NCBI GenBank assembly: GCA_964526635.1
Contig: CAZGLR010000097.1
Coordinates: 1 to 12,716 of the forward strand
Length of the DNA: 12,716 nt
Reading direction: 5' to 3'
From: CAZGLR01 sp964526635
GTDB taxonomy: Bacteria; Zixibacteria; MSB-5A5; GN15; JAAZOE01
The position numbers and the translations under genes were made by a program. The notes beneath the pieces are model-generated. The model was given only the letters and a program-made list of their open reading frames with translations, made no database searches and had not been told where the DNA came from. Below are positions 1 through 7,073 of this stretch, in pieces; within the stretch, counting starts at the first letter, position 1, and every line of letters starts with the position of its first letter.

Positions 1-218
1 TCGGCGCCACCCGTGTGATGCTGAAACCGGCTGCGCCGGGTACCGGTGTGATCGCCGGCGGCGGGGTGCGTGCGGTCGTCGAATCGGTCGGGATTCAGGA
101 TATCTTGACTAAAGTGCTGGGTTCGCGCAATCCCAATAATGTCGTAAAGGCCACTCTCAATGGCCTGATGCAGCTCCGGACGCGAGAAGAAGAACAGCAG
201 TATTTGGAAAACGGTTAA
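1..218 (+). CDS. rpsE: 30S ribosomal protein S5, 3' end (partial)
   Basis: This is the C-terminal part of ribosomal protein S5, a small-subunit protein near the decoding region that takes part in translational fidelity and in forming the mRNA entry site. The 5' end lies outside the window. The reading frame enters at base 3 (G-A-T-R-V-M-L-K) and ends at TAA 216-218. The visible 71 residues contain the hallmark C-terminal S5 segments KPAAPGTGVIAGGGVRAV and LGSRNPNNVVKATLNGL. The gene lies 11 bases before rpmD, the standard order in the spc operon (rpsE-rpmD-rplO-secY). The ATG/GTG codons near base 15 are internal and are not starts. Identification is certain from motif and context; only the truncation limits it. 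Confidence 0.97.
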   Translation, partial: GATRVMLKPAAPGTGVIAGGGVRAVVESVGIQDILTKVLGSRNPNNVVKATLNGLMQLRTREEEQQYLENG

Positions 219-229
219 GAGGTGTCGCG

Positions 230-412
230 ATGGCGAAGCTAAAAGTGCAACAGATCCGCTCGGCAATCGGACGCCCGCCGAAACAACGGGCGACCATCAC
301 CGCGCTGGGATTGGGAAAGATCCGCAGAGAGGTCATACACAACGATACACCGCAAATTCGCGGTATGATTTCGGCCGTGTCACATCTGGTGGCAGTCGAA
401 GAAATTGACTGA
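230..412 (+). CDS. rpmD: 50S ribosomal protein L30
   Basis: This encodes ribosomal protein L30, a small large-subunit protein. The 60-residue product is of typical length for the short bacterial form. It shows the family pattern in order: a beta strand KLKVQQIRSAIGRPPKQRATITALGLG split over two motifs (IRSAIGRPPKQR at about residues 9-20, ALGLGKIRREV at about 25-35), then the conserved HNDTPQIRGMI segment at about 37-47. The ATG at 230 is preceded by a purine-rich Shine-Dalgarno (AAGAGGTG). It lies between rpsE and rplO, so it belongs to the spc operon and should be co-transcribed and translated with its neighbours. Nothing is unusual about it. Confidence 0.96.
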   Translation: MAKLKVQQIRSAIGRPPKQRATITALGLGKIRREVIHNDTPQIRGMISAVSHLVAVEEID

Positions 413-440
413 CGAGCGTAGTAGACGTTAGAGGTTAGGC

Positions 441-893
441 ATGGAATTATCACAACTGAAGCCGGCTCCCGGCTCCCGCAAGAAACGCAAACGGCTCGGC
501 CGCGGTCCCGGTTCGGGACTCGGCAAAACCGCCGGCCGCGGTCACAAGGGTCAAAAAGCCCGCAGCGGCGGTCGTCGCAGTATTCAGCCATGGATGCAGG
601 GCGGACAGATGCCGCTCCATCTATTGATACCCAAACGCGGCTTTACCAACATTTTCCGCGAGGAATATCAGGTGGTCAATGTGGAGGCACTCAAGGATTG
701 CCCGACGGATGAACCGATTACCTGTGACGTGCTGAAAAAACACGGCAAAATCAAATCGCTGCAAAAACCGGTCAAGTTGCTGGGCCAGGGTGACATCGAT
801 GTCGCCGTCACCGTCCAGGTTCACGCATGCAGCAAATCGGCCCGGGAAAAAGTCGAAAAGGCCGGGGGAAAGGTTGAGGTAGGCGCGTGTTAG
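441..893 (+). CDS. rplO: 50S ribosomal protein L15
   Basis: This encodes L15, a large-subunit protein that joins late in 50S assembly and contacts 23S rRNA through a basic N-terminal extension. The product is 150 residues, usual for the family. It begins MELSQLKPAPGSRKKRKRLG and continues with the glycine/arginine-rich segment GRGPGSGLGKTAGRGHKGQKAR (about residues 20-41), which is diagnostic. The globular C-terminal half includes the MPLHLLIPKRGF segment at about 56-67. The stop codon TAG 891-893 overlaps the GTG start of secY at 887, so translation of the two genes is likely coupled. Its position between rpmD and secY is the standard spc-operon order. Confidence 0.96.
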   Translation: MELSQLKPAPGSRKKRKRLGRGPGSGLGKTAGRGHKGQKARSGGRRSIQPWMQGGQMPLHLLIPKRGFTNIFREEYQVVNVEALKDCPTDEPITCDVLKKHGKIKSLQKPVKLLGQGDIDVAVTVQVHACSKSAREKVEKAGGKVEVGAC

Positions 894-2208
894 GGACTTT
901 TCAATCGATTTTCAAGATCGAAGAACTGCGGAAACGGATTTTCTATACGTTTGCCCTCCTTATCGTTTACCGTATCGGTGGACATATCCCGACCCCGGGG
1001 ATCGATGCCACGGTCCTCAAAAGCTTTTTNNNNNNNNNNGCTCATCCGGCACCCTGCTCGGGATGTTCGATTTGTTCGCCGGCGGTGCGTTTCAGAAGGC
1101 GACGATTTTTGCACTGGGTATCATGCCGTATATCTCGGCATCCATTATTATGCAGCTTCTGGGCGCGGTGATACCGTTTATCCAGAAACTGCAAAAAGAA
1201 GGTGAGGAAGGCCGCCGCAAAATCACCCAGTATACCAGATATGGCACAGTTCTGATTGCGGCTATGCAGGCCTGGGGGACCTCGATTTACCTGACCTCGA
1301 TTGTCGGACCCAATGGCGCCCATGCCGTCACGATCAGCAACTGGATGTTTATTCCGCTGACCGTGCTGACCTTTACCTGCGGTACGATCTTTGTCATGTG
1401 GCTGGGTGAACAGATCACCGAACGGGGGATCGGCAACGGCATCTCGCTGATTATTTTCATCGGGATTATCGCCAGCTTCCCGCAGGCCGTGATTCAGGAA
1501 AGTCAGGCGGTTCTGGCCGGTACCCGCTCCATTTTTGTGGAAGTGACTATGATTGCGATGATGCTGGCCTGTATCGCGGCCGTTATCGTCGTGACCCGTG
1601 GCCAGCGCCGTATTCCGGTCCAGTATCCCAAACGATTTGTCGGCCGCCGCGTCTATGGCGGTCAGACCACGCACCTGCCGCTGTCGGTTAACTCCGCCGG
1701 TGTTATCCCGATCATTTTCGCGCAGTCAATAATGTTTGCGCCGGCGACAGTCGCCCAGTTGTTCCCGAATGTCGAATGGATTAACAACATAATCGGCTAC
1801 TGGCTGGCACCCGGATCGCTGGTGTATTCGATAATCTATGGCTTGATTATCGTCTTCTTCGCGTACTTTTATACCGCGCTGGTTTTCAATCCGATTGATC
1901 TGGCTGACAATATGCGGAAAAACGGAGGCTTTATCCCCGGGATTCGTCCCGGTAAACGGACCGCCGATTATATCGAGCGCGTCCTGACCCGCATTACGCT
2001 GCCAGGCGCGATATTCTTTGCTCTCATCGCCATTCTGCCGTGGGTGTTGATTGCGCGGTTCAATGTCCAGTATTTCTTCGGGGGCACCAGTCTGCTGATT
2101 GTGGTCGGTGTAGCGCTGGACACCTTGCAGCAAATCGAATCACATTTGCTGATGCGGCATTATGACGGTTTCATGAAGAAGGGCAAGATTCGAGGGAGGT
2201 CGTACTGA
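887..2208 (+). CDS. secY: Preprotein translocase subunit SecY (interrupted by assembly gap)
   Basis: SecY is the channel-forming subunit of the SecYEG translocon in the cytoplasmic membrane. Start is GTG 887, overlapping the rplO stop, with GAGGT at 876-880 placed 6 bases upstream. The first part (about 47 residues, to VLKSF) contains transmembrane segment 1 and the plug-side motif GGHIPTPGID. Ten Ns (1030-1039) follow. The reading frame resumes with SSGTLLGMFDLFAGGAF and runs through the rest of SecY. Clear landmarks are LGIMPYISASIIMQLL, GEQITERGIGNGISL, the NSAGVIPIIFAQS segment, the cytosolic loop MRKNGGFIPGIRPG with its conserved arginine, and the C-terminal tail ending GKIRGRSY. The frames before and after the Ns differ by one, so the N count cannot be the true gap size; only a few residues appear missing. 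I regard this as one intact gene split by assembly, not a frameshifted pseudogene. TGA 2206-2208 overlaps the adk start. Confidence 0.95.
1030..1039. other. Assembly gap (10 Ns) inside secY
   Basis: Ten consecutive Ns follow a T-run in secY. Upstream the gene is read in the frame of GTG 887; downstream it is read one frame away. For an intact gene the missing length must be 2 modulo 3, so ten cannot be the true length. Alignment by eye to the usual SecY spacing between the VLKSF-type and GTLLGMF-type segments suggests that only a handful of residues are absent. Confidence 0.95.
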
Positions 2209-2786
2209 TGAATTTGATCTTTCTGGGTCCTCCGGGATCCGGCAAAGGTACCCAGGCGGTACGGTTGGCTGAAAAGGTGAATGTTCTGCATCTGTCGACC
2301 GGCGACCTGCTCCGGGCGGCCGTGGCCAACGGCACCGAACTGGGGAAAAAGGCCGAGGGTTTTATGAAGGCCGGGGAACTGGTCCCCGACGATATCATTA
2401 TTGGCCTGATCGAGGAAAAGCAGAAAGCCGGCGATCTCACTGGCGGTTTTATTCTCGATGGTTTCCCGCGGACGATTCCGCAGGCTGAAGCCCTGGATGT
2501 CATGTTTGATCGCGGCGGCATGAAAATAGACAATACCGTCCTGCTGAGCGTTCCGGATGAAGAGATTGTCAAACGGCTCTCCAGCCGGGTAACAGTGGTC
2601 GACGGCAAGGAAATACGCCGTCCCGATGACCAGCCGGAGGTTGTCCGGAATCGCCTGGAAGTGTATCGCAAGCAAACCCAGCCGATCGAAGATTATTATC
2701 GCAACAAGGGTGTCCTGCTGGAAATCCATGGTGTCGGTACCATGGACGAAATCTTTGATCGTATTTGTATCGGCCTGGGCGTTTGA
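2208..2786 (+). CDS. adk: Adenylate kinase
   Basis: Adenylate kinase interconverts ATP + AMP and 2 ADP in the cytoplasm, balancing adenine nucleotides. The 192-residue product has the P-loop GPPGSGKGTQ at residues 7-16, the AMP-binding STGDLLR segment at 30-36, LDGFPRT at 83-89, and the arginine-rich VKRLSSR at 121-127. The lid lies between R127 and the RPDD motif at 138-141. It is about nine residues longer than in the short (roughly 180 aa) bacterial forms but far shorter than in the usual long (roughly 214 aa) forms, and it has no zinc-binding cysteines. Start ATG 2208 overlaps the secY stop by one base, with GGGAGGT just upstream. The secY-adk-map-infA order is the classic arrangement. 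The function call is secure; the lid length is the only oddity. Confidence 0.96.
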   Translation: MNLIFLGPPGSGKGTQAVRLAEKVNVLHLSTGDLLRAAVANGTELGKKAEGFMKAGELVPDDIIIGLIEEKQKAGDLTGGFILDGFPRTIPQAEALDVMFDRGGMKIDNTVLLSVPDEEIVKRLSSRVTVVDGKEIRRPDDQPEVVRNRLEVYRKQTQPIEDYYRNKGVLLEIHGVGTMDEIFDRICIGLGV

Positions 2787-2795
2787 GGCAGCACC

Positions 2796-3554
2796 ATGTT
2801 CGAATTGAAGTCAGAAAGAGAAATCGAAATTATGCGTGAAGCGGGACGAATAGTTGCGGAGGTCCATGACCTGATGGCCAAACATATCCGTCCCGGTATT
2901 ACCACGCAGGAACTCGATGAACTGGCGGAAGATCATATCCGCAGCCGCGATGCCGAACCGGCCTTCAAGGGCTATACCGTCGGCAGCCGTGTTTTTCCGG
3001 CCTCGATTTGTGCGTCGATCGATGATGTGATTGTTCACGGTATCCCCGGCAGCCGCAAGCTGCAGGCGGGAGAGATCATTGCGATTGACGTGGGAACGTT
3101 TAAGAACGGGTATTATGGTGATGGTGCGCGGACGTTTGCCGTCGGCGATATCGATGAAACCAGGCAGAAACTGATGGCTGTTACGCAGCAGGCACTGGCC
3201 GCCGGCATCGCGAAGGCCCGCGTGGGAAATCGTCTGGGCGACATCTCAGCAACGATTCAGGAAGTTGTGGAACGAAACGGCTTCTCGGTCGTTCGAGACT
3301 TGGTAGGCCACGGAATCGGCCGCAAAATGCACGAGGAACCGCAGGTCCATAATTTTGGCACGCGCGGCGCCGGCCCGCAGCTTCAAAAAGGCCTGGTCAT
3401 TGCAATCGAGCCGATGGTCAATGCCGGCGGATATAAAGTTTCGTTCAAGCCCGATGGCTGGACTGCAGTAACCAGTGATGGTTCACCCTCGGCGCATTTC
3501 GAACACACAGTGGCTATTACCGATAATGGCCCGGATATTTTAACGGTGGTATAA
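2796..3554 (+). CDS. map: Methionine aminopeptidase, type I
   Basis: This cytosolic metalloenzyme removes the initiator methionine from nascent proteins when the second residue is small. The 252-residue product has the type Ia bacterial length with no N-terminal extension. All five metal ligands of the pita-bread fold are visible: D98 (in AIDVGT), D109 (in YYGDGART), H172 (in GHGIGRKMHE), E205 (in AIEPM) and E236 (in HFEHT). The conserved active-site histidines H81 (VHGIP) and H179 are also present. ATG 2796 is preceded by GAGG 2785-2788 at a 7-base spacing, and the gene follows adk by 9 bases. Placement between adk and infA is typical and couples its expression to ribosome production. Confidence 0.96.
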   Translation: MFELKSEREIEIMREAGRIVAEVHDLMAKHIRPGITTQELDELAEDHIRSRDAEPAFKGYTVGSRVFPASICASIDDVIVHGIPGSRKLQAGEIIAIDVGTFKNGYYGDGARTFAVGDIDETRQKLMAVTQQALAAGIAKARVGNRLGDISATIQEVVERNGFSVVRDLVGHGIGRKMHEEPQVHNFGTRGAGPQLQKGLVIAIEPMVNAGGYKVSFKPDGWTAVTSDGSPSAHFEHTVAITDNGPDILTVV

Positions 3555-3561
3555 GGTCTCT

Positions 3562-3780
3562 ATGGCGAAAGAGGATGTCATACAAACAGAAGGACGTGTT
3601 ATTGAACCGTTGCCCAATGCCATGTTTAAAGTTGAACTCGACAATGGGCATGTGGTTCTGGCGCATATCTCCGGCAAAATGCGTATGCATTTTATAAAGA
3701 TTTTGCCGGGTGATCGGGTCAGTCTGGAATTGTCGCCATATGACCTGACGCGCGGCCGCATAACCTATCGGCATAAATAA
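3562..3780 (+). CDS. infA: Translation initiation factor IF-1
   Basis: IF-1 binds the 30S A site during initiation and assists IF-2 and IF-3. The 72-residue product is exactly the usual size and is a single S1/OB-fold domain. It starts MAKEDVIQTEGRVIEPLPN and contains the family segments MFKVELDNGHVVLAHISGKMR (about residues 21-41), RMHFIKILPGDRV (about 41-53) and the C-terminal LSPYDLTRGRITYRHK. ATG 3562 lies 7 bases after the map stop. The short basic ending is normal. The map-infA-rpmJ-rpsM order is conserved in many bacteria. Confidence 0.97.
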   Translation: MAKEDVIQTEGRVIEPLPNAMFKVELDNGHVVLAHISGKMRMHFIKILPGDRVSLELSPYDLTRGRITYRHK

Positions 3781-3806
3781 GCGTCCGGCATCCAGTGAGG
3801 TAGAAT

Positions 3807-3920
3807 ATGAAAGTCCGATCATCATTAAAGAAACGCTGCGACAAATGCAAGATTATCCGCCGGCGCGGTGTTCTGCGAGTAATCTGTTCAAATCCCCGTC
3901 ATAAACAGCGGCAGGGATAA
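3807..3920 (+). CDS. rpmJ: 50S ribosomal protein L36 (zinc-binding form)
   Basis: This is a 37-codon gene. The product begins MKVRSSLKKRCDKCK and ends with the segment NPRHKQRQG. It is the smallest large-subunit ribosomal protein. The four zinc ligands are all present: C11, C14, C27 and H32, so this is the zinc-containing (C+) paralogue type. ATG 3807 is preceded by GTGAGG at 3795-3800, six bases upstream, and the gene ends TAA 3918-3920. It fits in the infA-rpmJ-rpsM order and is very likely to be translated from the common transcript. It is shorter than most gene-finding cut-offs and is easily lost. Confidence 0.96.
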   Translation: MKVRSSLKKRCDKCKIIRRRGVLRVICSNPRHKQRQG

Positions 3921-3925
3921 CCAGT

Positions 3926-3939
3926 AGGAGGAAAGTCCT
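3926..3939 (+). promoter_or_regulatory. Strong Shine-Dalgarno of rpsM within a possible small hairpin
   Basis: The sequence TAGGAGGAAA just before GTG 3940 is the strongest ribosome binding site in the window and fixes the rpsM start. AGGA (3926-3929 or 3929-3932) can pair with TCCT at 3936-3939, which would put part of the Shine-Dalgarno in a four-base-pair hairpin next to the start codon. The site itself is clear; the hairpin is short and may not form. Confidence 0.6.
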
Positions 3940-4320
3940 GTGGCGCGAATAGCTGGTGTAGAATTGCCACGTGATAAACGTATCGAAGTTGCCCTGACCT
4001 ATATTTATGGCATTGGGCCGACCTCGTCGCAAAAGATCTTGAAAGATACCGGCGTCAATCCGGATGTCCGGGTCAACAAGATGACCGAAGAGGATGTCAT
4101 CAAGCTGCGTAACATTATCGAAAACGACTACAAAGTCGAGGGTAACCTGCGCAGTGAAATCGCCATGAATATCAAGCGGTTGATCGATATCGGCAGTTAT
4201 CGTGGGTATCGTCATCGTCGCGGTTTGCCCTGTCGCGGGCAGCGAACCAAAACCAACGCCCGCACCCGGAAGGGTCCCAAACGGACTGTCGCTGGCAAGA
4301 AGAAAGCGCCGGGTAAGTAG
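3940..4320 (+). CDS. rpsM: 30S ribosomal protein S13
   Basis: S13 sits in the head of the 30S subunit and contacts the P-site tRNA and the bridge to the 50S subunit. The 126-residue product begins ARIAGVELPRDKRIEVALT after a GTG start, has the helix-two-turn-helix region with YIYGIGPTSSQKIL (about residues 22-35), and carries the diagnostic GSYRGYRHRRGLPCRGQRTKTNARTRKG region near the C-terminus, with a basic tail. GTG 3940 is well supported by the AGGAGG seven bases upstream. It heads the alpha-operon set rpsM-rpsK-rpsD-rpoA-rplQ, which here directly continues the spc-operon genes. Confidence 0.97.
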   Translation: MARIAGVELPRDKRIEVALTYIYGIGPTSSQKILKDTGVNPDVRVNKMTEEDVIKLRNIIENDYKVEGNLRSEIAMNIKRLIDIGSYRGYRHRRGLPCRGQRTKTNARTRKGPKRTVAGKKKAPGK

Positions 4321-4356
4321 GCAGTACGTCACCATTTGCAATAACGAGGATATGCT

Positions 4357-4749
4357 GTGGCTGATCCAAGAAAACGGAAGACGAAAAAGAAAACCAAACG
4401 AATCGAGGGCACCGGTGTGGTGCATATCCAGGCCTCGTTCAACAATACCCTGGTTTCAATAACCGACTCGCAGGGTCGCGTCGTGAGCTGGAGCTCGGCC
4501 GGCCGGGTCGGGTTCAAGGGCTCCAAGAAATCGACACCGTTTGCGGCCCAGCAGGCCGCGGCCTTTGCCGCCAAAGAGGTGATGGATATGGGTATGCGGA
4601 AGGTTGATGTCATGGTCAAGGGCCCGGGCGGCGGCCGTGAGGCTGCGATCCGCTCAATATCTGCGGCCGGCCTGGAAGTCACCAGTATTCGTGACGTCAC
4701 GCCGATCCCGCACAATGGCTGCCGGCCGCCGAAACGGCGCCGGGTGTAA
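4357..4749 (+). CDS. rpsK: 30S ribosomal protein S11
   Basis: S11 lies on the 30S platform near the E site and helps shape the mRNA exit channel. The product is 130 residues. After a lysine-rich N-terminus (KRKTKKKTKR) come the family signatures GVVHIQASFNNTLVSITD (about residues 21-38), KKSTPFAAQQAA (about 58-69), VMVKGPGGGREAAIRS (about 86-101) and the C-terminal TPIPHNGCRPPKRRRV. The start is GTG 4357, supported by ACGAGGA at 4344-4350 six bases upstream, which explains the 36-base gap after rpsM. Nothing else is unusual. Confidence 0.97.
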   Translation: MADPRKRKTKKKTKRIEGTGVVHIQASFNNTLVSITDSQGRVVSWSSAGRVGFKGSKKSTPFAAQQAAAFAAKEVMDMGMRKVDVMVKGPGGGREAAIRSISAAGLEVTSIRDVTPIPHNGCRPPKRRRV

Positions 4750-4793
4750 CGATTGCAAAATTAATAGTGAAGACTCGAAATTGAGGAAATTCA

Positions 4794-5417
4794 ATGGCTC
4801 GCTATCTTGGACCAAGCTGTAAACTCTGTCGTCGCGAAGGCGAAAAGCTGTTTTTGAAAGGCAGTCGCTGTCTCAGCGATAAATGTGCTATCGAAAAACG
4901 CGCCTACGCTCCGGGACAGCACGGTCAGAACATGCGCCGCAAAGTCTCCGAGTATGGCTTGCAGTTGCGCGAAAAGCAAAAAGTCCGTCGTATTTACGGC
5001 GTCCTGGAACGGCAGTTCCAAAACTATTTTGCCAAGGCGGACAGCAAAAAAGGCATTACCGGCGAAACGTTGCTGCAAATGCTGGAACTGCGTCTTGACA
5101 ATATTGTCTATCGCCTCGGCTTCGCGCCCTCGCGCAAGTCGGCCCGTCAATTGGTGCGGCACCGTCATTTTACCATCAATAACCGTGTTGTTGACATCCC
5201 GTCGTATCAGGTCCGGGTCAATGACGTGATCCAGGTTCGAGAAAAATCCAAAAAACTCGATATCATTCACGCCGCTCTCAAACAACGCGGCGAAGATATC
5301 GCCTGGCTGCGTCTGAATAAGGCCGGTCTCGAAGGAGAACTTCTCGAAGTGCCGAAGCGGGATGAAATCCCGGTCCCGGCCCAGGAGCAGTTGATTGTCG
5401 AGTTGTACTCGAAATAA
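4794..5417 (+). CDS. rpsD: 30S ribosomal protein S4 (zinc-finger form)
   Basis: S4 is a primary 16S rRNA-binding protein that nucleates 30S assembly and in many bacteria also represses ribosomal protein genes. The product is 207 residues. The N-terminal domain has four cysteines C9, C12, C26 and C31 in a CxxC...CxxxxC arrangement, so it is the zinc-binding form. The YAPGQHG motif follows at about 38-44. The S4 RNA-binding domain is centred on the LRLDNIVYRLGFAPSRKSARQ region (about 97-117) and RHFTINNRVVDIPSYQV. ATG 4794 is preceded by GAGG at 4783-4786, 7 bases away. It lies between rpsK and rpoA as usual. Confidence 0.97.
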   Translation: MARYLGPSCKLCRREGEKLFLKGSRCLSDKCAIEKRAYAPGQHGQNMRRKVSEYGLQLREKQKVRRIYGVLERQFQNYFAKADSKKGITGETLLQMLELRLDNIVYRLGFAPSRKSARQLVRHRHFTINNRVVDIPSYQVRVNDVIQVREKSKKLDIIHAALKQRGEDIAWLRLNKAGLEGELLEVPKRDEIPVPAQEQLIVELYSK

Positions 5418-5424
5418 ATGATTT

Positions 5425-5439
5425 TTCCCGCACCGGGAA
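5425..5439 (+). other. Small inverted repeat between rpsD and rpoA
   Basis: TTCCCG (5425-5430) and CGGGAA (5434-5439) form a perfect six-base-pair stem with a three-base CAC loop, in the 50-base gap between rpsD and rpoA. No T-tract follows, so it does not look like a terminator. It could be a processing or stability hairpin, or chance. The only evidence is the symmetry. Confidence 0.4.
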
Positions 5440-5467
5440 TTGGAACTTAATCTGGGAGATTACGCGC

Positions 5468-6448
5468 ATGAAATGGAAAAGCCTGACGATGCCCAAGGAA
5501 ATCGTTACCGATCAGTCCAATGTGGATGAAGGGTATGCCAGGTTTGTGATTGAACCTCTGGAACGAGGGTATGGTGCCACCGTGGGCCATGCATTACGGC
5601 GTGTACTGCTTTCATCAATCCAGGGAGGAGCCCCGGTCGCGCTTCGCATCGATGGTGTCTTGCATGAGTTTGGCGCAATCGACGGGGTCTACGAAGATGT
5701 CACAGATATCATACTGAATGTCAAGAAGTTACGCGTCATGTTCAATGGCGACGACCGGCGCACACTGCGAGTGTCTCAAAACGGCAAGGGCAAAATTTCC
5801 GCCGGCATGATCGAAGACAGCACCGAAGTCGAAATTCTGAATCCTGATTTGCACCTGGTCGAATTGACTGATGAAAAGGATTTTTCGATGGAAATCGATT
5901 TTGATTACGGCCGCGGATACGTGATGTCCGATGCCAATCGGCGGGAAGATGCTCCGGTGGGGACGATCTTTCTGGATTCACTGTTTTCGCCGGTGGTCAA
6001 GGTCAATTATGAAATCGAAAGTACGCGGGTCGGACAAAAAACCGACTACGACCGGCTGCTGCTGGATATCTGGACTGATAATTCAATCACACCGGAAGAT
6101 GCCCTGAGCTTCGCGGCGAAGATCCTGAAGGATCATATGCAGCTGTTTATACATATGGACGAAGAGATCGAAATCGCCGAGGAAGAAGAAGAAGACGAGG
6201 AAATCGTTCGTATCCGTCAATTGCTCAAGACCCGTGTTGATGAGCTTGAGTTGTCGGTCCGGTCTTCCAATTGTCTTCGGGCGGCTAACATCCAGTCGCT
6301 TGGAGAGCTGGTCTCCAAGTCAGAATCGGAAATGCTTAAGTACCGTAATTTCGGGCGCAAATCCCTCAATGAACTGACTTCAATCCTCGATGAAATGGGG
6401 TTGTCGTTCGGGATGGATATTACGCCCTATCTGGAGAAAAAATCGTAA
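5468..6448 (+). CDS. rpoA: DNA-directed RNA polymerase subunit alpha
   Basis: The alpha subunit dimerises to seed RNA polymerase assembly, and its C-terminal domain contacts UP elements and activators. The 326-residue product has the N-terminal domain at about 1-230 with FVIEPLERGYGATVGHALRR (27-45) and GVLHEFGAIDGVYEDVTDI (63-81). A very acidic linker follows (DEEIEIAEEEEEDEEI, about 231-246). The C-terminal domain is at about 250-315, with SVRSSNCLRAANI containing R265, the residue equivalent to the DNA-contacting arginine in E. coli, and NFGRKSLNEL. ATG 5468 is preceded by GGGAG at 5453-5457, a slightly long spacing. A later Met at codon 8 is possible, but the MKWKSLTMPK beginning is common in related phyla. 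Confidence 0.97.
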   Translation: MKWKSLTMPKEIVTDQSNVDEGYARFVIEPLERGYGATVGHALRRVLLSSIQGGAPVALRIDGVLHEFGAIDGVYEDVTDIILNVKKLRVMFNGDDRRTLRVSQNGKGKISAGMIEDSTEVEILNPDLHLVELTDEKDFSMEIDFDYGRGYVMSDANRREDAPVGTIFLDSLFSPVVKVNYEIESTRVGQKTDYDRLLLDIWTDNSITPEDALSFAAKILKDHMQLFIHMDEEIEIAEEEEEDEEIVRIRQLLKTRVDELELSVRSSNCLRAANIQSLGELVSKSESEMLKYRNFGRKSLNELTSILDEMGLSFGMDITPYLEKKS

Positions 6449-6465
6449 GCGGGTAAAGGTGGATC

Positions 6466-6861
6466 ATGAAACATCTGGTTAAAACGAAAAAACTGTCGCG
6501 GACCAAATCACATCGGGAAGCCATGCTGGCCAACATGGCCACATCGCTCTTCACACATCGGACTATTCGCACCACCGATATCAAGGCCAAAGAATTGCGG
6601 CGGTTCACCGATCGTCTGATTACGATAGCCAAGCAGAACACCCTCGCCGCACGGCGCCGGGTCTTTGCTCAGCTCCGCGATAAAGCCGCCGTGCACAAGC
6701 TCTTTGAAGAAATTGTGCCGCACTTTGACGATCGCTCCTCCGGTTTTACCCGGGTGCTCAAGGTCGGATATCGCAAAGGCGACGGGGCGTTATTATCGCT
6801 CGTCGAGTTGCTTACTCCGCGGGAATCCAAGCCCGCCGGTAAGGAGAAAAAGGGTAAATAA
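6466..6861 (+). CDS. rplQ: 50S ribosomal protein L17
   Basis: L17 is a large-subunit protein near the peptide exit tunnel opening. The product is 131 residues: a core of about 115 residues plus a basic tail (KPAGKEKKGK). The family start is visible as LSRTKSHREAMLANMATSL (about 10-28), then FTHRTIRTTDIKAKELRRF (about 29-47), and a C-terminal core with VLKVGYRKGDGALLSLVEL (about 98-116). ATG 6466 is preceded by AAAGGTGG. It is the last gene of the alpha operon, and a strong terminator follows within 40 bases, showing that transcription of the ribosomal operon ends here. Confidence 0.96.
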   Translation: MKHLVKTKKLSRTKSHREAMLANMATSLFTHRTIRTTDIKAKELRRFTDRLITIAKQNTLAARRRVFAQLRDKAAVHKLFEEIVPHFDDRSSGFTRVLKVGYRKGDGALLSLVELLTPRESKPAGKEKKGK

Positions 6862-6896
6862 GCCGGCTGAATTCTCCAAAAATCACGTCCAGCCAA

Positions 6897-6929
6897 AAAA
6901 CGGCGTCGCATGCGGCGCCGTTTTCGTTT
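6897..6929 (+). terminator. Intrinsic terminator of the ribosomal protein operon
   Basis: AAAACGGCGTCG (6897-6908) pairs with CGGCGCCGTTTT (6913-6924) to give a 12-base-pair stem with one U-G wobble and a CATG loop. The four terminal A-U pairs supply the T-run TTTTCGTTT. It lies 36 bases after the rplQ stop. Because the A- and T-runs sit on both sides, it may also work on the opposite strand. Read from the sequence; not calculated. Confidence 0.88.
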
Positions 6930-7073
6930 AAGAAAACAGTTGCCCCCGGCCACAACGCATATTATGTTGATAAACAACTCGTTTAATCAATAAGCTGAAT
7001 TGACCTTCTCGCCGTAGCTTACGCGGGAAGATGGGGATACAGATCAGCCGCACGTTTTAGGCATGGAGGCGAT
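6930..7073 (+). promoter_or_regulatory. Intergenic region with presumed promoter for the next operon
   Basis: This stretch separates the ribosomal terminator from the next gene and must hold the promoter of the downstream unit. It is the most AT-rich part nearby (about 6955-6995). A TTGATA at 6967-6972 could be a -35 element, but at 16-18 bases downstream there is only a weak -10-like sequence (ATAAGC). Another TTGACC at 7000-7005 has no acceptable partner. A GGAGG at 7065-7069 is the ribosome binding site of the following gene. I see no riboswitch or small RNA that I can name. Confidence 0.3.

Noticed and set aside
1021..1062. Programmed frameshift or pseudogene in secY, given the CTTTTT run before the frame change
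   Set aside because: The frame change falls at a run of Ns of arbitrary length, and both sides match SecY closely, so an assembly gap explains it.
1042..1674. A 210-codon open frame on the minus strand within secY
   Set aside because: It lies wholly opposite the conserved SecY coding frame and its translation has no recognisable domain; it is a shadow of codon bias.
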